From NCBI GenBank assembly GCA_015179125.1, contig WHVA01000069.1, positions 124,001 through 188,000 of the forward strand: 64,000 bases of DNA, in the 5' to 3' direction. Under the pieces are notes generated by a model. The model did no database searches. It worked only from the letters and a program-made list of their open reading frames with translations, and was not told the DNA's origin. Positions within the stretch are counted from its first letter, which is position 1. Each line of letters starts with the position of its first letter. The translations under genes and the position numbers were made by a program. Shown piece after piece: positions 1-11,420 of the stretch. The stretch is from Gautieria morchelliformis (taxonomy: Eukaryota; Basidiomycota; Agaricomycetes; Gomphales; Gomphaceae).

Positions 1-197
1 CTCTTTGTCTCACGAGCCCCCACTATGTAGTTCTGTCCGTTCCCTTGTGATGACCCCGAGGGCCAAGCCAGAGCGCAAGATTTACCCCCACCCAGATTAA
101 CTCAGCCGCCGCCTCCTAATACTCCCATTTTTCAGAATACCTCACGCTTGCAAAAAGGCAGCAAGACAATGTCAACATACAGTTTTTAAAGCCACAG

Positions 198-1548
198 TAT
201 GTGATACAAAACGCGGCAGGGACCCTGAGCGACAGGACAGCTTACACCAATGTGTTGCACTCGGATGGGAATATCATGTATAACACTCATAACCTCTTCG
301 GCACAATGATGTCATCGCAGACTCGTACAACCATGCTGACAAGACGTCCTGGACTGCGGCCTTTTTTGATCGTACGATCAACCTTCTCGGGAGCTGGAAC
401 AAAGGTTGGCAAATGGTTAGGAGATAACACATCCCTCTTCCAGGATTATAGGTAAATATTCTTGTGGAATATTGTTTAGATTTCGGAACCACAATCGTGC
501 ATACATTAGGTTCTCGATCGCAGGTCAACTTGGGATGGCGTCCATATACCAAGTAGCTATGGTCGGCTCTGATGTGTGTGGCTATGGTAGGGACGCGCTT
601 GTGCTTATATCCTGATCTGATTCTCATTTCGACTTATCGGCAGCCGGCGACACTACGGCCTTTTTATGTGCACGCTGGATGATGCTTGGAGCTTTCAGCC
701 CGTTTTATCGCAACCATAACAGTGACACTTCAATTCCGCAAGAAGCCTACAGATTTCCCCTTGTGGCCGAAGCTTCTAGGAATGCCATCTCGATGCGGTA
801 CATACCATATATTTTGCGACTGGCGTATTCATCTGAGATATTTATCTGCAGATACCGATTATTGGACTACTTTTACACAGCGTTCCACAAGGCGAGCATT
901 GACGGGACACCTGTCCTGAATCCACTTTGGTACCTATATCCTTCAGACCCCTCAACATGGTCGATAGACCTCCAATTCTTCTTTGGTGACGCAATTCTGG
1001 TTTCGCCAGTAACAGGGGATAACGCAACCTCGGTCGACATCTATCTCCCTAAAGATATATTCTACGATTTCAATACGCTGGTCCCTGTTCAGGGCCAAGG
1101 TCAGAACGTCTCTCTCACAAATGTCAATTTCACCACTATACCCGTTCACATACGGTCCGGCGTTGTTCTTCCATTACGAATTGAGAGCGCCATGACCACT
1201 GCTCAACTTCGCACGAAGGATTTTGACATCGTTGTTGCGCCTGGATCTAATGGTACCGCCTCGGGATCTTTATACCTTGATGACGGGGTATCTCTTGTCC
1301 AGAAGGGGGTCTCCGAAATTGCATTCGCATTTTCAGGTTCCAAATTAACTGTGAATGGGCAGTTTGGATTCAGCACAGACGTGCAGTTTGCACAGGTAAC
1401 CTTCCTGAATAGGCCGGGGCCCAGTGCTGTGACTGTGGATGGGCGGCAGCTTGCAGCCAACGATGTGTCCTACGATCCCGGACGAAAGGTCTTAACAGCC
1501 CGTGTGGGTGTGCCAATATCCAGAGCATTCACCGTGGAGTTGAAATAG
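198..1548 (+). CDS. GH31 alpha-glucosidase, C-terminal part (5' part not visible)
   Basis: Family 31 glycoside hydrolase, normally a secreted or vacuolar enzyme releasing glucose from maltose or starch ends. Four exons read well: 198-451, 510-586, 644-797 and 852-1548, with GT..AG introns of 54-58 bases. Family landmarks in order: YDTHNL-like YNTHNL, RSTFSGAG, GKWLGDN (the Asp of GDN is the family's acid/base), GSDVCGY, LCARWMMLGAFSPFYRNHN, LLDYFYTAFH, DLQFFFGDAILVSPVT and the C-terminal beta-sandwich with LYLDDG. The upstream nucleophile region (WxDMNE) is not seen. The first 197 bases give no convincing exon, so the gene either continues left of the window behind an intron or is truncated. 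Family proteins are usually around 900 residues; about 390 are visible here. The downstream neighbour converges with it. Confidence 0.85.
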
Positions 1549-1712
1549 CATGTTTTGAGTTGTATCATACCAGAACATTCTTTTATACAGTACTTCGTTT
1601 TAAGCATGTGCATAATTCTGGATAGTCAGGAACATATCTAGATGGGACTGTAGTTAATATTACAGCCCCCATCTTTCTGTGTTCCTTTTCAGCTCTATAA
1701 GCTAGAGAGCAG

Positions 1713-3385
1713 CTACCCGTCATCCGCTGTCCGCATCTCCGCCTCCTCCTCTACCCCGTATATTCGCTTCCGCGCATGATCCAATACCATCCCTGCCTCC
1801 CTCCAATGCCAATCCATATGCGCCTGACACATTTTCCTCCAAATCCTCCCCAACCTTCTGTCATAAAGTCCCCACACGGTATCTCTTAGATACGCCTTCT
1901 CCTTTGACGTGAGTGGCTCCATGCATGGCGCATCGGCGTTGCGCTTGTCCTTACTCCCGAGGTCAATGGTAAAGGGGCATTCGTCTGTAATGTTGCAGGT
2001 CCAGTACCACGTGGGGAGAGGCATGGCCCTGAAGAGGCCACGGTGGGCACGGGTGCGAATGGTGCGTGAGTGGGCGTATTGAACCTGACCGTCATCGTCG
2101 TCTGAGCTTGAGCAGGAAGACGACTCGGAGCTGGGATCTTGTGGTGATCCGTCGGAATCTGTATCTGGCATCATGCTGTCTGCCTGGGAGAAGGATTAGT
2201 AATTTAAATAGGTGTTGAAACAAGTATACCATGTGGTCAAAAGTGTTGTCGTCCGAAGCCTGAGAACCTCCAGATCAGGGGCAGATGCCAACGCATAATT
2301 CAAAGAAACTCACTACATAATCGTCTTGTTCTAGCTGGTCATCTTGCAGCATGACCTGTCTCTTAAACTGAGCCCCCCATTTCAATTTTCTCCGTCTCGC
2401 CTTCCGCTTCAGCAAAGTACAGTCGTCCATCCACTCCTCCCATAGCGACCGATCTAAAAGTTGTTTCTGCCTAAACACCTTCCCTAGCCACTCCCCATGC
2501 ATCGCAAAGTGATCATACACCTCCGAGCGATGTAATCGTGGTCTCTGCTTGTCCTGAAAGATGGCATTGTAGTCCTCCAGATAGACCTTGACGAGCCAAT
2601 GAACGTCGCGTTTTTCGCGAGGGATGTCGTTCCGATATCGGACGCAGGCGTCTATAACGAACTTGAGGATGTAGTAGCGTCGAAGAGTGAGTTCACTGCG
2701 GCGGAAGCAACCAATATGGAAGGTGCGGACGATGTATCGACGTTGGGCAGTCAGGCTGAAAGACAGAGACAATTCAGGAAAGAACGAAGATGAGAGTAAA
2801 TGTCCAAGTCGACGCTACTTGTTTATGTTTTTGGAATATATGAGAACGGAGTTAGCAGGACTGTTGGCTACAAATATATACGGTGAGCATACAGGCAGGC
2901 AGCATGAGCAGCAACAACGAACTTAAGTAACACACCGGCATCAAGGCTAGTTGGCAATGTAGCTCGACCTTTACATGGCCTTGCCTGCAATACCTATGGA
3001 GTTTATCGGCGTTGATCGTCGGATGTCGCCTCTCCACCTCTCGCAGTAACATCTTGAAGCCGCGTTCACAGAGCCAACTCGTCTTAGCCAAAGGATCGGA
3101 TATTAGAGATTAAGTACACCAAACCGAACGCCCCAACCCAATTTCGCAGTATCTTGAACGGACCTTGACGCTCACCTTCTTGAGCGTCGCCACACCCGAA
3201 AACATAACCCTATCAAAGCTCCCGTCCCTCCCCTGATGATGTATTTTATCCAGATCATCCAACCCAACGAAACCCCGATCCATGTCGAATATCTTGACAG
3301 CATCTAGTTCGAGAAAAGTCCGCACATCATCATAGAAGAAGAACTCTTCGTCAAGGAATGGGCCATAGATGAATTCGTCAGACAT
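1713..3385 (-). CDS. uncharacterised multi-exon protein with acidic/serine-rich segment
   Basis: I do not recognise the family. The reading starts with ATG at 3385 (MSDEFIYGPFLDEEFFF). The first exon ends at a GTGAGC donor at 3175. A short second exon (KTSWLCERGFKMLLREVERRHP) lies near 3000-3080. A longer exon at about 2310-2700 has a basic patch (LLKRKARRRKLKWGAQFKRQ). A tiny exon at about 2230-2260 (ASDDNTFDHM) follows, then the last exon, ending at 1713, which opens with an Asp/Ser-rich stretch (SSESSSCSSSDDDDG) and closes with WYWTC, MCQAHMDWHWREAG and KRIYGVEEEAE. The charged, tryptophan-rich text and well-placed splice sites argue for a real gene; the joins between the second and third exons are uncertain. 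Function unknown. Confidence 0.5.
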
Positions 3386-3949
3386 AATAAGACACGCGAA
3401 CTCAAATTATCGTCTTGGAAGGAGAAAAGTCTTGACCAAGTACAGACCGAAGAACTTGGCGCTCATTGCTGTTTGGCGACCGTCATTCCGGCTAATTACA
3501 TAACTATACCGACGGATAATAGGATTCATCGGCAATACTGATCATCGGCAAATTCGGAGCATCCCACATTTTGGCGTTCGATATCGAAGCTGTCGAGCAT
3601 CGCTATGCGGCCATCATTCGGGGCATCCCGCCTCTCCGACACCGACTACGTAAGCTTCGCTTTCGCGTACGCATTTTGGTTTTCGATATCGAAGTATCGG
3701 ATCCCTGTCCACATTTCTGATCATCGGCCAATTTGGAGCATCCCGCCAGATCTGGTTTTCAATTGCAACCGCTTTCGACTTGCCGCAAACCAGCCGGTTT
3801 GTGGCCATGAAATGCAGCTAACAACAGCCAACCTGGCAAGGTTGGCGACAGACTGATATACTCTGGCAAGTGATGCAACAGACTTATATACTTTTGCATA
3901 TCTGCATACAGACCTGCAACAAACTCTATCGTTATATGCCTTTATTGCT
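3386..3949. other. intergenic stretch with diverged short repeats
   Basis: No gene seen. It holds three diverged copies of a motif reading roughly ATCATCGGC-AATT-GGAGCATCCC (near 3541, 3609 and 3719) and two copies of TTCGATATCGAAG (near 3578 and 3681), each palindromic. Around 3840-3930 an AT-rich tract repeats CAGACTTATATAC-like words. It is probably a decayed repeat; I cannot name the family. Confidence 0.4.
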
Positions 3950-4252
3950 TTCTAATTTAGAAGAGTATCCTGAAAATGTGTCAGAACCGTCCACACCAGG
4001 TGTAAGATCCCAATGTTGAAGACCCTGTACTAAGAAGGGGTGCCTGTTCTGGTTGGTCAAAAGAGATAAGAAGAAGGACAAGTCTGAAGTAGACAAGCCT
4101 TGAAGTAAGAGATTGAGAGAAGAGAGACAATAGAGTGAGTGAGGTATCCTCAAGTGCTTAAGGGCACAGGAGATGGCGTAACATATATGATAACCAAACT
4201 AGCAAAATATATGGAGCAAGTTCTGGTATTTATCTACTTTGGAAAAGGGGGA

Positions 4253-4524
4253 TGAGTCAGAAGACAATAGGAGGGATGAGTCACCGTGAGTCAGAATGAG
4301 TCAGAGTGAGTCAGAGTGAGTCAGGTGAGTATGAGAAGGAGTCAGAACAACAAGAGGGATGAGTCACAATGAGTCAGAACGAGTCAGAGTGAGTCAGGTG
4401 AGTCATGAAGAGGAGTCAGGACAATAAAGCTGTATGGTACATAATAGGGGAACTGAGTCATAATGAGTCAATGAAAACAAGAAGAGTGAGTCATGAGGAA
4501 TGCTGGTAAATCAAGAGTGACTCA
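4253..4524. repeat. array of 14 TGA(G/C)TCA motifs
   Basis: TGAGTCA starts at 4253, 4277, 4287, 4297, 4307, 4317, 4360, 4370, 4390, 4399, 4454, 4464 and 4487, and TGACTCA at 4518. Five in a row (4277-4317) are spaced exactly 10 bases apart, close to one helical turn. The intervening words are GTGAGTCAGA-like, so this is a degenerate short tandem repeat. TGA(C/G)TCA is the core site of Gcn4/AP-1 bZIP factors (established knowledge). Whether it is bound is inference. Confidence 0.75.
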
Positions 4525-4545
4525 TGGAGACAATAATGAGTCGTC

Positions 4546-5028
4546 CTAACCCCTGAGCCAACCAACAATCCGGAACCACACATCTCTGCTCCAGACACAC
4601 AGCCTCTGAGGCAATGCTTGACCTTCCAAGTCAATTGAAGAGGGTGGTGTAGGGTTAGGTGGTTGAGAGGGTTGGAAATGATCTATCTGGATCTGTACAC
4701 TTCTCTTGCCCTCATGCACAAAGGGAATATAGTGCATAGGCATGTCAACTTGTCCTGAGGAAGGGTCAAAGAAGAGTTCATAGGGATCAAGGCTTCCCCA
4801 ATCCATGCTGTCAGCACTCATCCTGCCAGATTGTCGCCTGGTGTGGACCGGTGATGGTGCCCGAATGCTTGGCGACATCTGCATAGGGAATGATGGTGTA
4901 GGCGCATGTGTGAGAGTGGCAGTGAAGCACATGGCACTGGAGCGATGGCTCAACTTGGGGAATGAAGATGTGATGGTAGTGGTCTGATGAGACGATTGGG
5001 GAAAGAATTGTGTATGATTCAGCATCAC
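4546..5028 (-). CDS. open frame inside the old repeat, function unknown
   Basis: An ATG-started frame of 160 codons, rich in Ser, Pro and Thr in its first half (PSFPMQMSPSIRAPSPVHTRR), with a calmer second half (MDWGSLDPYELFFDPSSGQVDMPMHYIPFV) ending WSRDVWFRIVGWLRG. I do not recognise it. It lies in the old repeat on the same strand as the frame at 21826-22065, so both may be remains of one transposon-borne gene. It may not be expressed. Confidence 0.25.
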   Translation of the reverse strand: MMLNHTQFFPQSSHQTTTITSSFPKLSHRSSAMCFTATLTHAPTPSFPMQMSPSIRAPSPVHTRRQSGRMSADSMDWGSLDPYELFFDPSSGQVDMPMHYIPFVHEGKRSVQIQIDHFQPSQPPNPTPPSSIDLEGQALPQRLCVWSRDVWFRIVGWLRG

Positions 5029-5274
5029 ATTCTGATGATATACATTTAAAAAGATTTATTGTAAGGTATTTAGGCAACAAGATGTCAAAGGAAAAATGAA
5101 AAAGTTGTCAAAACTAAAGTTGAAATTCACTTTTGACTTCCCAGTGTTGGTGGAGGACCATTTGAGCGCAGATGCAAACAACATGGTCAATAGGCAACTT
5201 TGTTTTCTGGATGGTTTAGAACGAGTGGCAGAAGGCAAATCATTCAAAAGAGCACATTTTACATTCATGGATAG

Positions 5275-5773
5275 TGTAAGAACCTAGGCTTTGGCTGGCT
5301 ACTTACCGGTACTACCTTCTGCCAACCCAAGCCTTGTGATTCCCTGCCTGACCCTGAGCCTATGCCCAAGCTTAACCCATGACCTTATCCCCTTAGTTAT
5401 CTGCTCCACCCATCACATATCAAATTAGTTATAATTACCTCGCCTGTATCCCCGCTTATGCTCGCCCCTGATTCCTTATCTTGCCTGTATATAAACCCTC
5501 TTGTATGCACACTTATTCCTCAGTCTGAAAATCAACTATTGTACCCCATTGATCCTTAGCTAGTTTCTAAGTACTTGCCTCTGGATCAAACCTCGCCTCT
5601 TATTCATTTACCTAAGAAATTGGGACTCATATGTAGGGCAGGTGCAGCACACAAGCTGAAGCCAAGTCCCTCTCCGACTTCCCTATTTGAACCTCACTCC
5701 ATAACCTCAGACCTTACCTTGTGTTTTGCCCCCAAGCTTGGTCAACCTCCCTCTGAAGGATCATGTCATAACA
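5275..5773 (+). mobile_element. solo LTR, TSD GATAG
   Basis: 499 bases, starting TGTAAGAACC and ending TCATAACA, flanked on both sides by GATAG (5270-5274 and 5774-5778). A TGTATATAAA box near 5488 suggests a promoter reading on the plus strand. No internal coding region remains, so this is an LTR left after recombination. It sits in the old repeat and beside, not inside, element A. Confidence 0.8.
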
Positions 5774-5845
5774 GATAGTGTCCAATTGTCCAGGACAAGC
5801 AGCTGCATATTCAAGCAGTTACAGTGCCATTGTGAAAAGCTCAAT

Positions 5846-6161
5846 TGTCAGGGGACCACCCGTTCTTCCTTTTATTTCCCTTCCCTGCATCTCTTCCTCA
5901 CATCTCTTTCATTGCATCCTTCCTGTATTCCTTCTTCTTTTGTGCATCACCACCGGTGGTGTGACTCGCTTATGTCATTGTGTAGCAGCTATATAGTTTG
6001 TCGCTGAGGTAAGGAGATCCTCACTCTGTTCTCTTTGGATCTCCTCTACCTCAGGTGCGCCATCCATGTATTTACTTGCTCACTGACTTATATACTTTGG
6101 ATCTCCTCTACCTCAGGTAGCCACTCTATGGAGTAGGGCACCAGGTAGGGTCGCCCTTACA
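5846..6161 (+). repeat. element A 5' LTR
   Basis: 316 bases, TG..CA ends. It contains the 14-base palindrome CACCACCGGTGGTG (5948-5961) and a duplicated word CTTTGGATCTCC..ACCTCAG that brackets a 62-base unit (6055-6116), which starts GTGCGC and ends CTCAG. The 3' LTR has only one copy of the word and lacks the unit. Confidence 0.85.
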
Positions 6162-9100
6162 GTAGAACAGAGTCACCCCCTGAAGACCAACGGTTCGGAC
6201 TGGGCGTACCAAACGCAATGGGTTTCCGCATTGCGTACGTCGCTTCCGTGACGTCCCTCTTCTTTCTCGAAGACCGGCAGCCTGGCTGGAGATTGCGCAG
6301 ACCGAACGTGGAAGGATCCCACATTGCGTTAGCAGCTGCCACTGGTGTCTTTCTTCGAGGCCTTTTCCTCGTGTTTCCACGAGAGAGTGTACTGTTCCGG
6401 ACGGCACTATAAACCGCCGAAGCCAGTCCTGAGGACCTAGGGCTGAGGTAGGGTGCACCGCCCTCTGAAGGCCAAGGCGGCACCATAAACCACCAACCCC
6501 CGACTTCTTTATTACGACTTATCTACAATCCGAGTCCCTGGCATCCGCTATACACCGCACACCCCTTTACAACACCATCCTCCATTTTCGCCTCCATCAT
6601 ACCTTGACCTCGTGCCTCTATGACCGACTACCTTCGTGTCCCCTCACGCCTGACCCCGCATCCACGACATGACACTCCTTCCCACACCCTTACAGCTATA
6701 TCTCATCTGTCCTGTCCTTAAGCACGAACACCTTTCGCTCTCTCCACCCGAACCCTACCACACAGCGCAATCTTTTCTTCAGCCCTACTCAACACTATCC
6801 ACCTTTTAATTCATTTTCACCTTGGCAACTTCAAGTGCAAGGGCTCGTCCAGTAGAAATGAATGACGGTGACGCGGTGTCCCTAGGGGTGGACTACACCC
6901 ACAGCGGTCTGCCGCTGGTCATGCATGCAGCGGTTCGTGGAACTCGCGGACAACCCTTGAGGACGTTGCGTGCACCAACACCCCTCAGAAGGCGGCCGCA
7001 AATGCACAGACATGCATCACGCCCACAATGGCGATGAGGAATGACCCTGCCGTGCTGCGCCAGGCCCCGTGTAGCGGCAACGCAGAGAGTCGAAGTGATG
7101 CATTGAGTGGAGCGCTGACACCATCCATGCCTGCCTGCACACCCATCTCATGCAGTCGCTTCTCCAGTGCATGCCACAGCTCCTCCCGCCACAGGTTGAC
7201 TGCCACCTTCTGTCGAGTACGCCGATGCCCATGAGGACCCACAGGATACTGCAGACACCCCCGCCGCGCACATCCTGTGGCCTTCCCCGTCTTGAGTCCT
7301 ACGCATCTGACAGCCCCGCAGCATGGCTCACAGCCTCCCCTGAACTGCCCTGGAGCTGGATAGAGTCCTAGGAGGGTGCGAGCTGTGGCGAGGGATGCAT
7401 GCGGCTAACGCCGCATGTGAAAGGGACGGCGCACACTAGGGTGCCAGGAGCGCACGACCCCGGAATGCAGAACGTGCAGTGACGGAAGGGGGCAGCGATG
7501 CAGGTGGATACAGCGTGGGGAGTGGTATAGACACCCGAGCTGGCATGGCAGGGATGCCCCGTTCTTCACGCGCCCTCTTCCGCGGTCCTTGCCCATCCAC
7601 ACGTGCACACACCTACACATGACACGGTGCTGTGCAGCCCTGTGCCAACGACCGCGCCGCTGTGCTTGCACGACTCGCCTCCACCCATGCATGCACGCAC
7701 ACCTGCCCCGCCAACCTAAGCAACGATCTTGGCGTCAGTGAGCACGTGACATGTGACACGCCGTCTGAGGGCGATGCCCCCGGACCCACACGGGACTGTG
7801 AGCACCCCACCGCGCGTCCATGTAGCACCGCAATAACCCCACCATCCTCGAGACCCTACGGGCTCTGGTGGGCCCTACAGCACCAGCACCGCACAGACCC
7901 TGTGACCATGCTACCACCTATCCCACATGCATCACAACATCACGAACGCATGTGAGGCCCCGTACAGGCAAACACGCCGGCGGAGGGGGGATGTACCAAG
8001 GTTGTAACCAGAGCGCACACACACGCAGAGGCGGCCGCCGCTCGCAAAACGCGCAGCAGCATTCCTGCACCTCGTAGGCCAATGTCGCCTGACCGTGCCA
8101 CACCCTCAATCATGCTACCACCCACAGGACACCGCGAGTCACGTTGCCCCTCCCGCTCCACCACGATGCTCTGTCGCACCTCAACGTCGTGCGGCCCCAG
8201 GACGTGTGGTGCCACAACACACAGTGCCCTGGAGCCACAAGAGGCCCACCGTCGCGGCGCAGGCTTCTGCCATGCCTCGCTGTAGCCGCACAGCCACCAC
8301 AGCCATGTGGGGACCTGCCACTGATCCTTCATGTGATTCCATACACTCCACACTCCCATATGCTATGCGCTCACAGGCCGACGGCACGTCCCTGCACATG
8401 CGTACCTTGCGCTCCTGTTCCACATGGACTTCCCACATTGATCCGCACAGACCATTCCTGCACTTCCGCACGTGCTCAGTACCTCACTCGAGCCCGACAC
8501 TCTCACACGCTGCGCAGCCAATTAGAACGCGCACGTTGGGACACCGTGGGCTAAGAGGGGAGGTGAGAGCCAAGAGCCCTGCACTCTTGCTCGAGCCAGA
8601 AGTCCTCCACCAGCTCCAGCGCACAATCAGAGATTCTATGCGCACCACAGACACTTCGATGCATGCCCCGCATTGCACTGCGTTGAAGGCAGCTGCCATG
8701 GAGGCATGGTCAGTTGGATCCAGAGGTCGTGTTACCTAATGTCGGTGTCAGTATACATGTGGGCGCCACGTACGTGGGCGAGCAGCACAACGGCGACGCC
8801 CTCGTCATCATGTGCGGTGTTATACAATGCACACTCGCTGTCGGTAGAGCCAGGCGCATGGCCCCAAATGCTAGTGCGTTCGGCGGCACGACGCATGCGA
8901 GGCCCCGTACTGACGGATGTGCCACCGTGCGCTGGCGCGCCACCCGCTCACGCACGCACAGACGTACATGCATGCCCGTCAGCATAGCGGTGGAAATGCC
9001 GAGGTTGCAAAGGAGCCCACCCTCACACAGAGGCGGCCGCCGCTTGCAAAACATGCAGCTGCACTCCCACACCTGGTAGGCCAACTTCACCCAACTGTGT

Positions 9101-9234
9101 GACTTCGCTCCATGTACGGCTCACGCATACACGGGCGTGCACAGACACACAGCGCGAGGCCACGCTGCTACCCAGATGATGTCGCCATGAGAGACCCGCA
9201 TGTCACGCAGGCCAGGCAGCTTGCCGATCGCCAC
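6162..9234. other. element A internal region, left part: GC-rich, non-coding by eye
   Basis: After the LTR comes a stretch resembling the leader of element B (CTAGAGGACC-like CTGAAGACC). A sequence like GTAG-CAGAGTC just after the LTR may be a decayed primer site for initiator tRNA-Met. The rest is GC-rich with many CATGCATGCACG-type words. A block of about 75 bases at 8018-8093 recurs at 9020-9098 (both with GAGGCGGCCGCCGCT). Long open frames here occur on several strands at once and look like base-composition artefacts. Confidence 0.5.
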
Positions 9235-9239
9235 ATGGC

Positions 9240-11233
9240 TGTCAGGGGACACCCTGTTTTCCATTTCCAGTTCTGACACCATGCCCAGTTCCAACTCCAT
9301 TTCCGACTCCGCTTCCAGTTCCGATTCCATCTCCGCCTCCGCTTTTGGAAATGATTCCACTTCTGGGAGAACTTCCACCAGTTCTGTTCGCTTTGGCAGT
9401 CCCACTCCAATTTCCGACTTCTGTTTTGGAACCCTTCAAGACTTTGGTGTTATTGCTAACACTTCAATCTATCAGAAGGTGTCGTTTACAAGACTCAAAG
9501 AATATTAAACAATGCTGCAGCACAACTCCGGAAATAATTTAATATTTGTACCTTGGTTGCAATCCGCGTAAAAACTAGTACAAGTTGATACGGATGGAAG
9601 GCAATGCGTTTCTTAGCAGCACTGAACAATAAACTAAAAGAATGTAGGTTCAAGGACACTATCGGGGTCCAAGCGTATTCCAAAATATAAAGGAATGTAC
9701 TTAGCAGACGAGTTTATAAATGGACTGCCCTGATAATCTACCAGCGCACAGCAATAAAACGAGAGGCAAAGAATAGAATCTAAAGCGGCTTTTACAAGTA
9801 ACAGGAATTGACTTGTGAAAGATATTAACCAGGAAAATCAACTGATCAACTCTCTCGGGTATTGGAGTGCGAATGGCAAGACTATCAATTGACAGACTCA
9901 CTCTGTAGAATTACACCCAGAGGATTAGTCTAGGTGGCTAAGCAGAAAAGTATCTACTTAACAAGGAATTAGACACTAAAGTAAGTGAATAACCCTAGCT
10001 GGGATTAGCAGCTTAGTAAGATGCAAGTCACACAAGTCACATGTAGGATAGAAGCAGTAGATTGCTAGATTGGATGATTCTCCTAGGGGGTCAGAATGGC
10101 CTCCTTTTATATTGTAAATTACACAGGATTACGTAAAATGGGCAGCTTCTATCTATTAGGCAAGTGATGTCATAAGTAAATATTTGCGCAGCTAAAACAC
10201 ACCCTTGTAACTATAGTGGTGTGTTTGTGCAAGGAAATTAAGAATAGATAGCCAATCACCTTCCCTGATTTGCACTGCCCGGCATAGCCTTACACAGCCC
10301 TGCATAGCCTTGCATAGCCCTGCACAGCCCTATGATGTCAAGGGTCCTATTTCAGGGGTTGTGGCACTAAGCTTGGAGGCTCAGCATCCAATAAGATTGC
10401 TTGATTATGCACCCTAGTTTTGGCTCTGCATATCATTGGGCAGTCTTGCACACAGCCTTACACAGCCATGGTTGCTATGAAGCAAGTCATGTGTCTGCTG
10501 GGTTTGAACTATATTTAAGTGTACAGGCTTGTGTAAGCTGCACCGGATATTCCCAATCTCACCAGCTGAGCTTGAAAGAGCCAAAGTGTCGGAGTTGTGG
10601 GTGTTTGAGTGTTTGAGGACGTGCAGCTCTGAATAAGCGCGTTCAAGGATCGCTCCGGCCGGAGTTTGAAATTGAGCGCTGATGACAAAGTTATGGACTC
10701 TCATGGGTTCATAACCTTTGTCAAGCAAAATAAGGCAGTTTTGAGCCAAGGAGGTCAGAACAATTGGCAAACAAATGCAAGAAAATTCAAGGAATATTCT
10801 AAAGCCAGTTCCCCATCAAAGCTGCATGTATTGGCTGAGGTTAAGATGGGAAAAAGGTTTTTTACAGACTTTTTAATGCTTTTTTCGAGGTTTTTAGACT
10901 AGAAAGATGGTTCCTACACAACTTCCACTCTCGGAACAGTGTCGGAAATCAAGCGACTCGTGTAATAGGTGGCATCAAGGGTCAATCAAGGGTCAGGGAG
11001 GTCAGGAGGATGCAGGGTTGATGGCAGGTGCCAAGTGTTGTCCCTGGCTGCGCAGCGTAGTATAATACGGGCTCGCTGACATTGGGGGTCCTTAGACTTT
11101 TCTCTTTGGATTTCCCCTTGTCAGGTGAGAATCCCCTCTCTTGTATACTCTGTTCATTTATACATACTTTGGATTTCCCCTTGTCAGTTGTGTGGTAGTG
11201 TGATCTCAACAACCAGCCAGGGTTTCCCTTTCA
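9240..11233 (+). repeat. element B 5' LTR (split by a solo LTR)
   Basis: The LTR parts are 9240-9421 and 10926-11233; between them lies the solo LTR 9422-10920 plus its second ACTTC target copy. The right part holds a 63-base unit (11125-11187) starting GTGAGA and ending GTCAG, bracketed by two copies of CTTTGGATTTCCCCTTGTCAG. Confidence 0.85.
9422..10920. mobile_element. solo LTR-like insertion, 1.5 kb, TSD ACTTC
   Basis: 1499 bases between ACTTC copies at 9417-9421 and 10921-10925. Ends are TGTTTTGGAACC and GGTTCCTACACA, an imperfect inverted repeat with TG..CA termini. No reverse transcriptase or integrase text is seen in any frame, so it is a long solo LTR or a small non-autonomous element. 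Around 10270-10330 it contains repeated GCATAGCC/GCACAGCC words. The family is not identified. Confidence 0.75.
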
Positions 11234-11420
11234 GCAGAAAAGTCTCTCCCCTAGAGGACCGGCAGTCGTACTGCGCGTTGCATTCGCCATAGGTGTGCGT
11301 TTGGAATCGGAGACAGCGACTCGGAGATCGCAACCTCTTCCGCGCACACGGTATACGACAGCCCTCTTCTTACGTCAAGCTCCCAACCCCGGAAATCCCG
11401 TCCCATATTTCCCCTTCTGA

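Larger units (their letters stand above)
3950..5274. repeat. left part of an unidentified old repeat (continues at 21468)
   Basis: This sequence is interrupted at 5275 by a solo LTR and at 5846 by element A. Removing both with their 5-bp target duplications makes 5274, 5779-5845 and 21468 onward contiguous, so the tract to about 22075 is one older sequence. It holds minus-strand open frames (4546-5028 and, on the far side, 21826-22065) and an array of TGAGTCA motifs. The family is not identified and neither end of the repeat is visible. Confidence 0.5.

Noticed and set aside
6162-6190. Primer-binding site for initiator tRNA-Met in element A
   Set aside because: Only an interrupted match (GTAG--CAGAGTC); too weak to list as a feature of its own.
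8095-8739. Long plus-strand open frame (214 codons) and several overlapping frames in element A
   Set aside because: The region is GC-rich and open in several frames on both strands at once; residues are dominated by Cys, His, Arg and Thr with no recognisable family.
9121-9439. Glu/Ser-rich minus-strand frames (and their copy at 18394-18617)
   Set aside because: They are translations of the TTCC-GACTCC-rich LTR of element B and occur wherever that LTR does.
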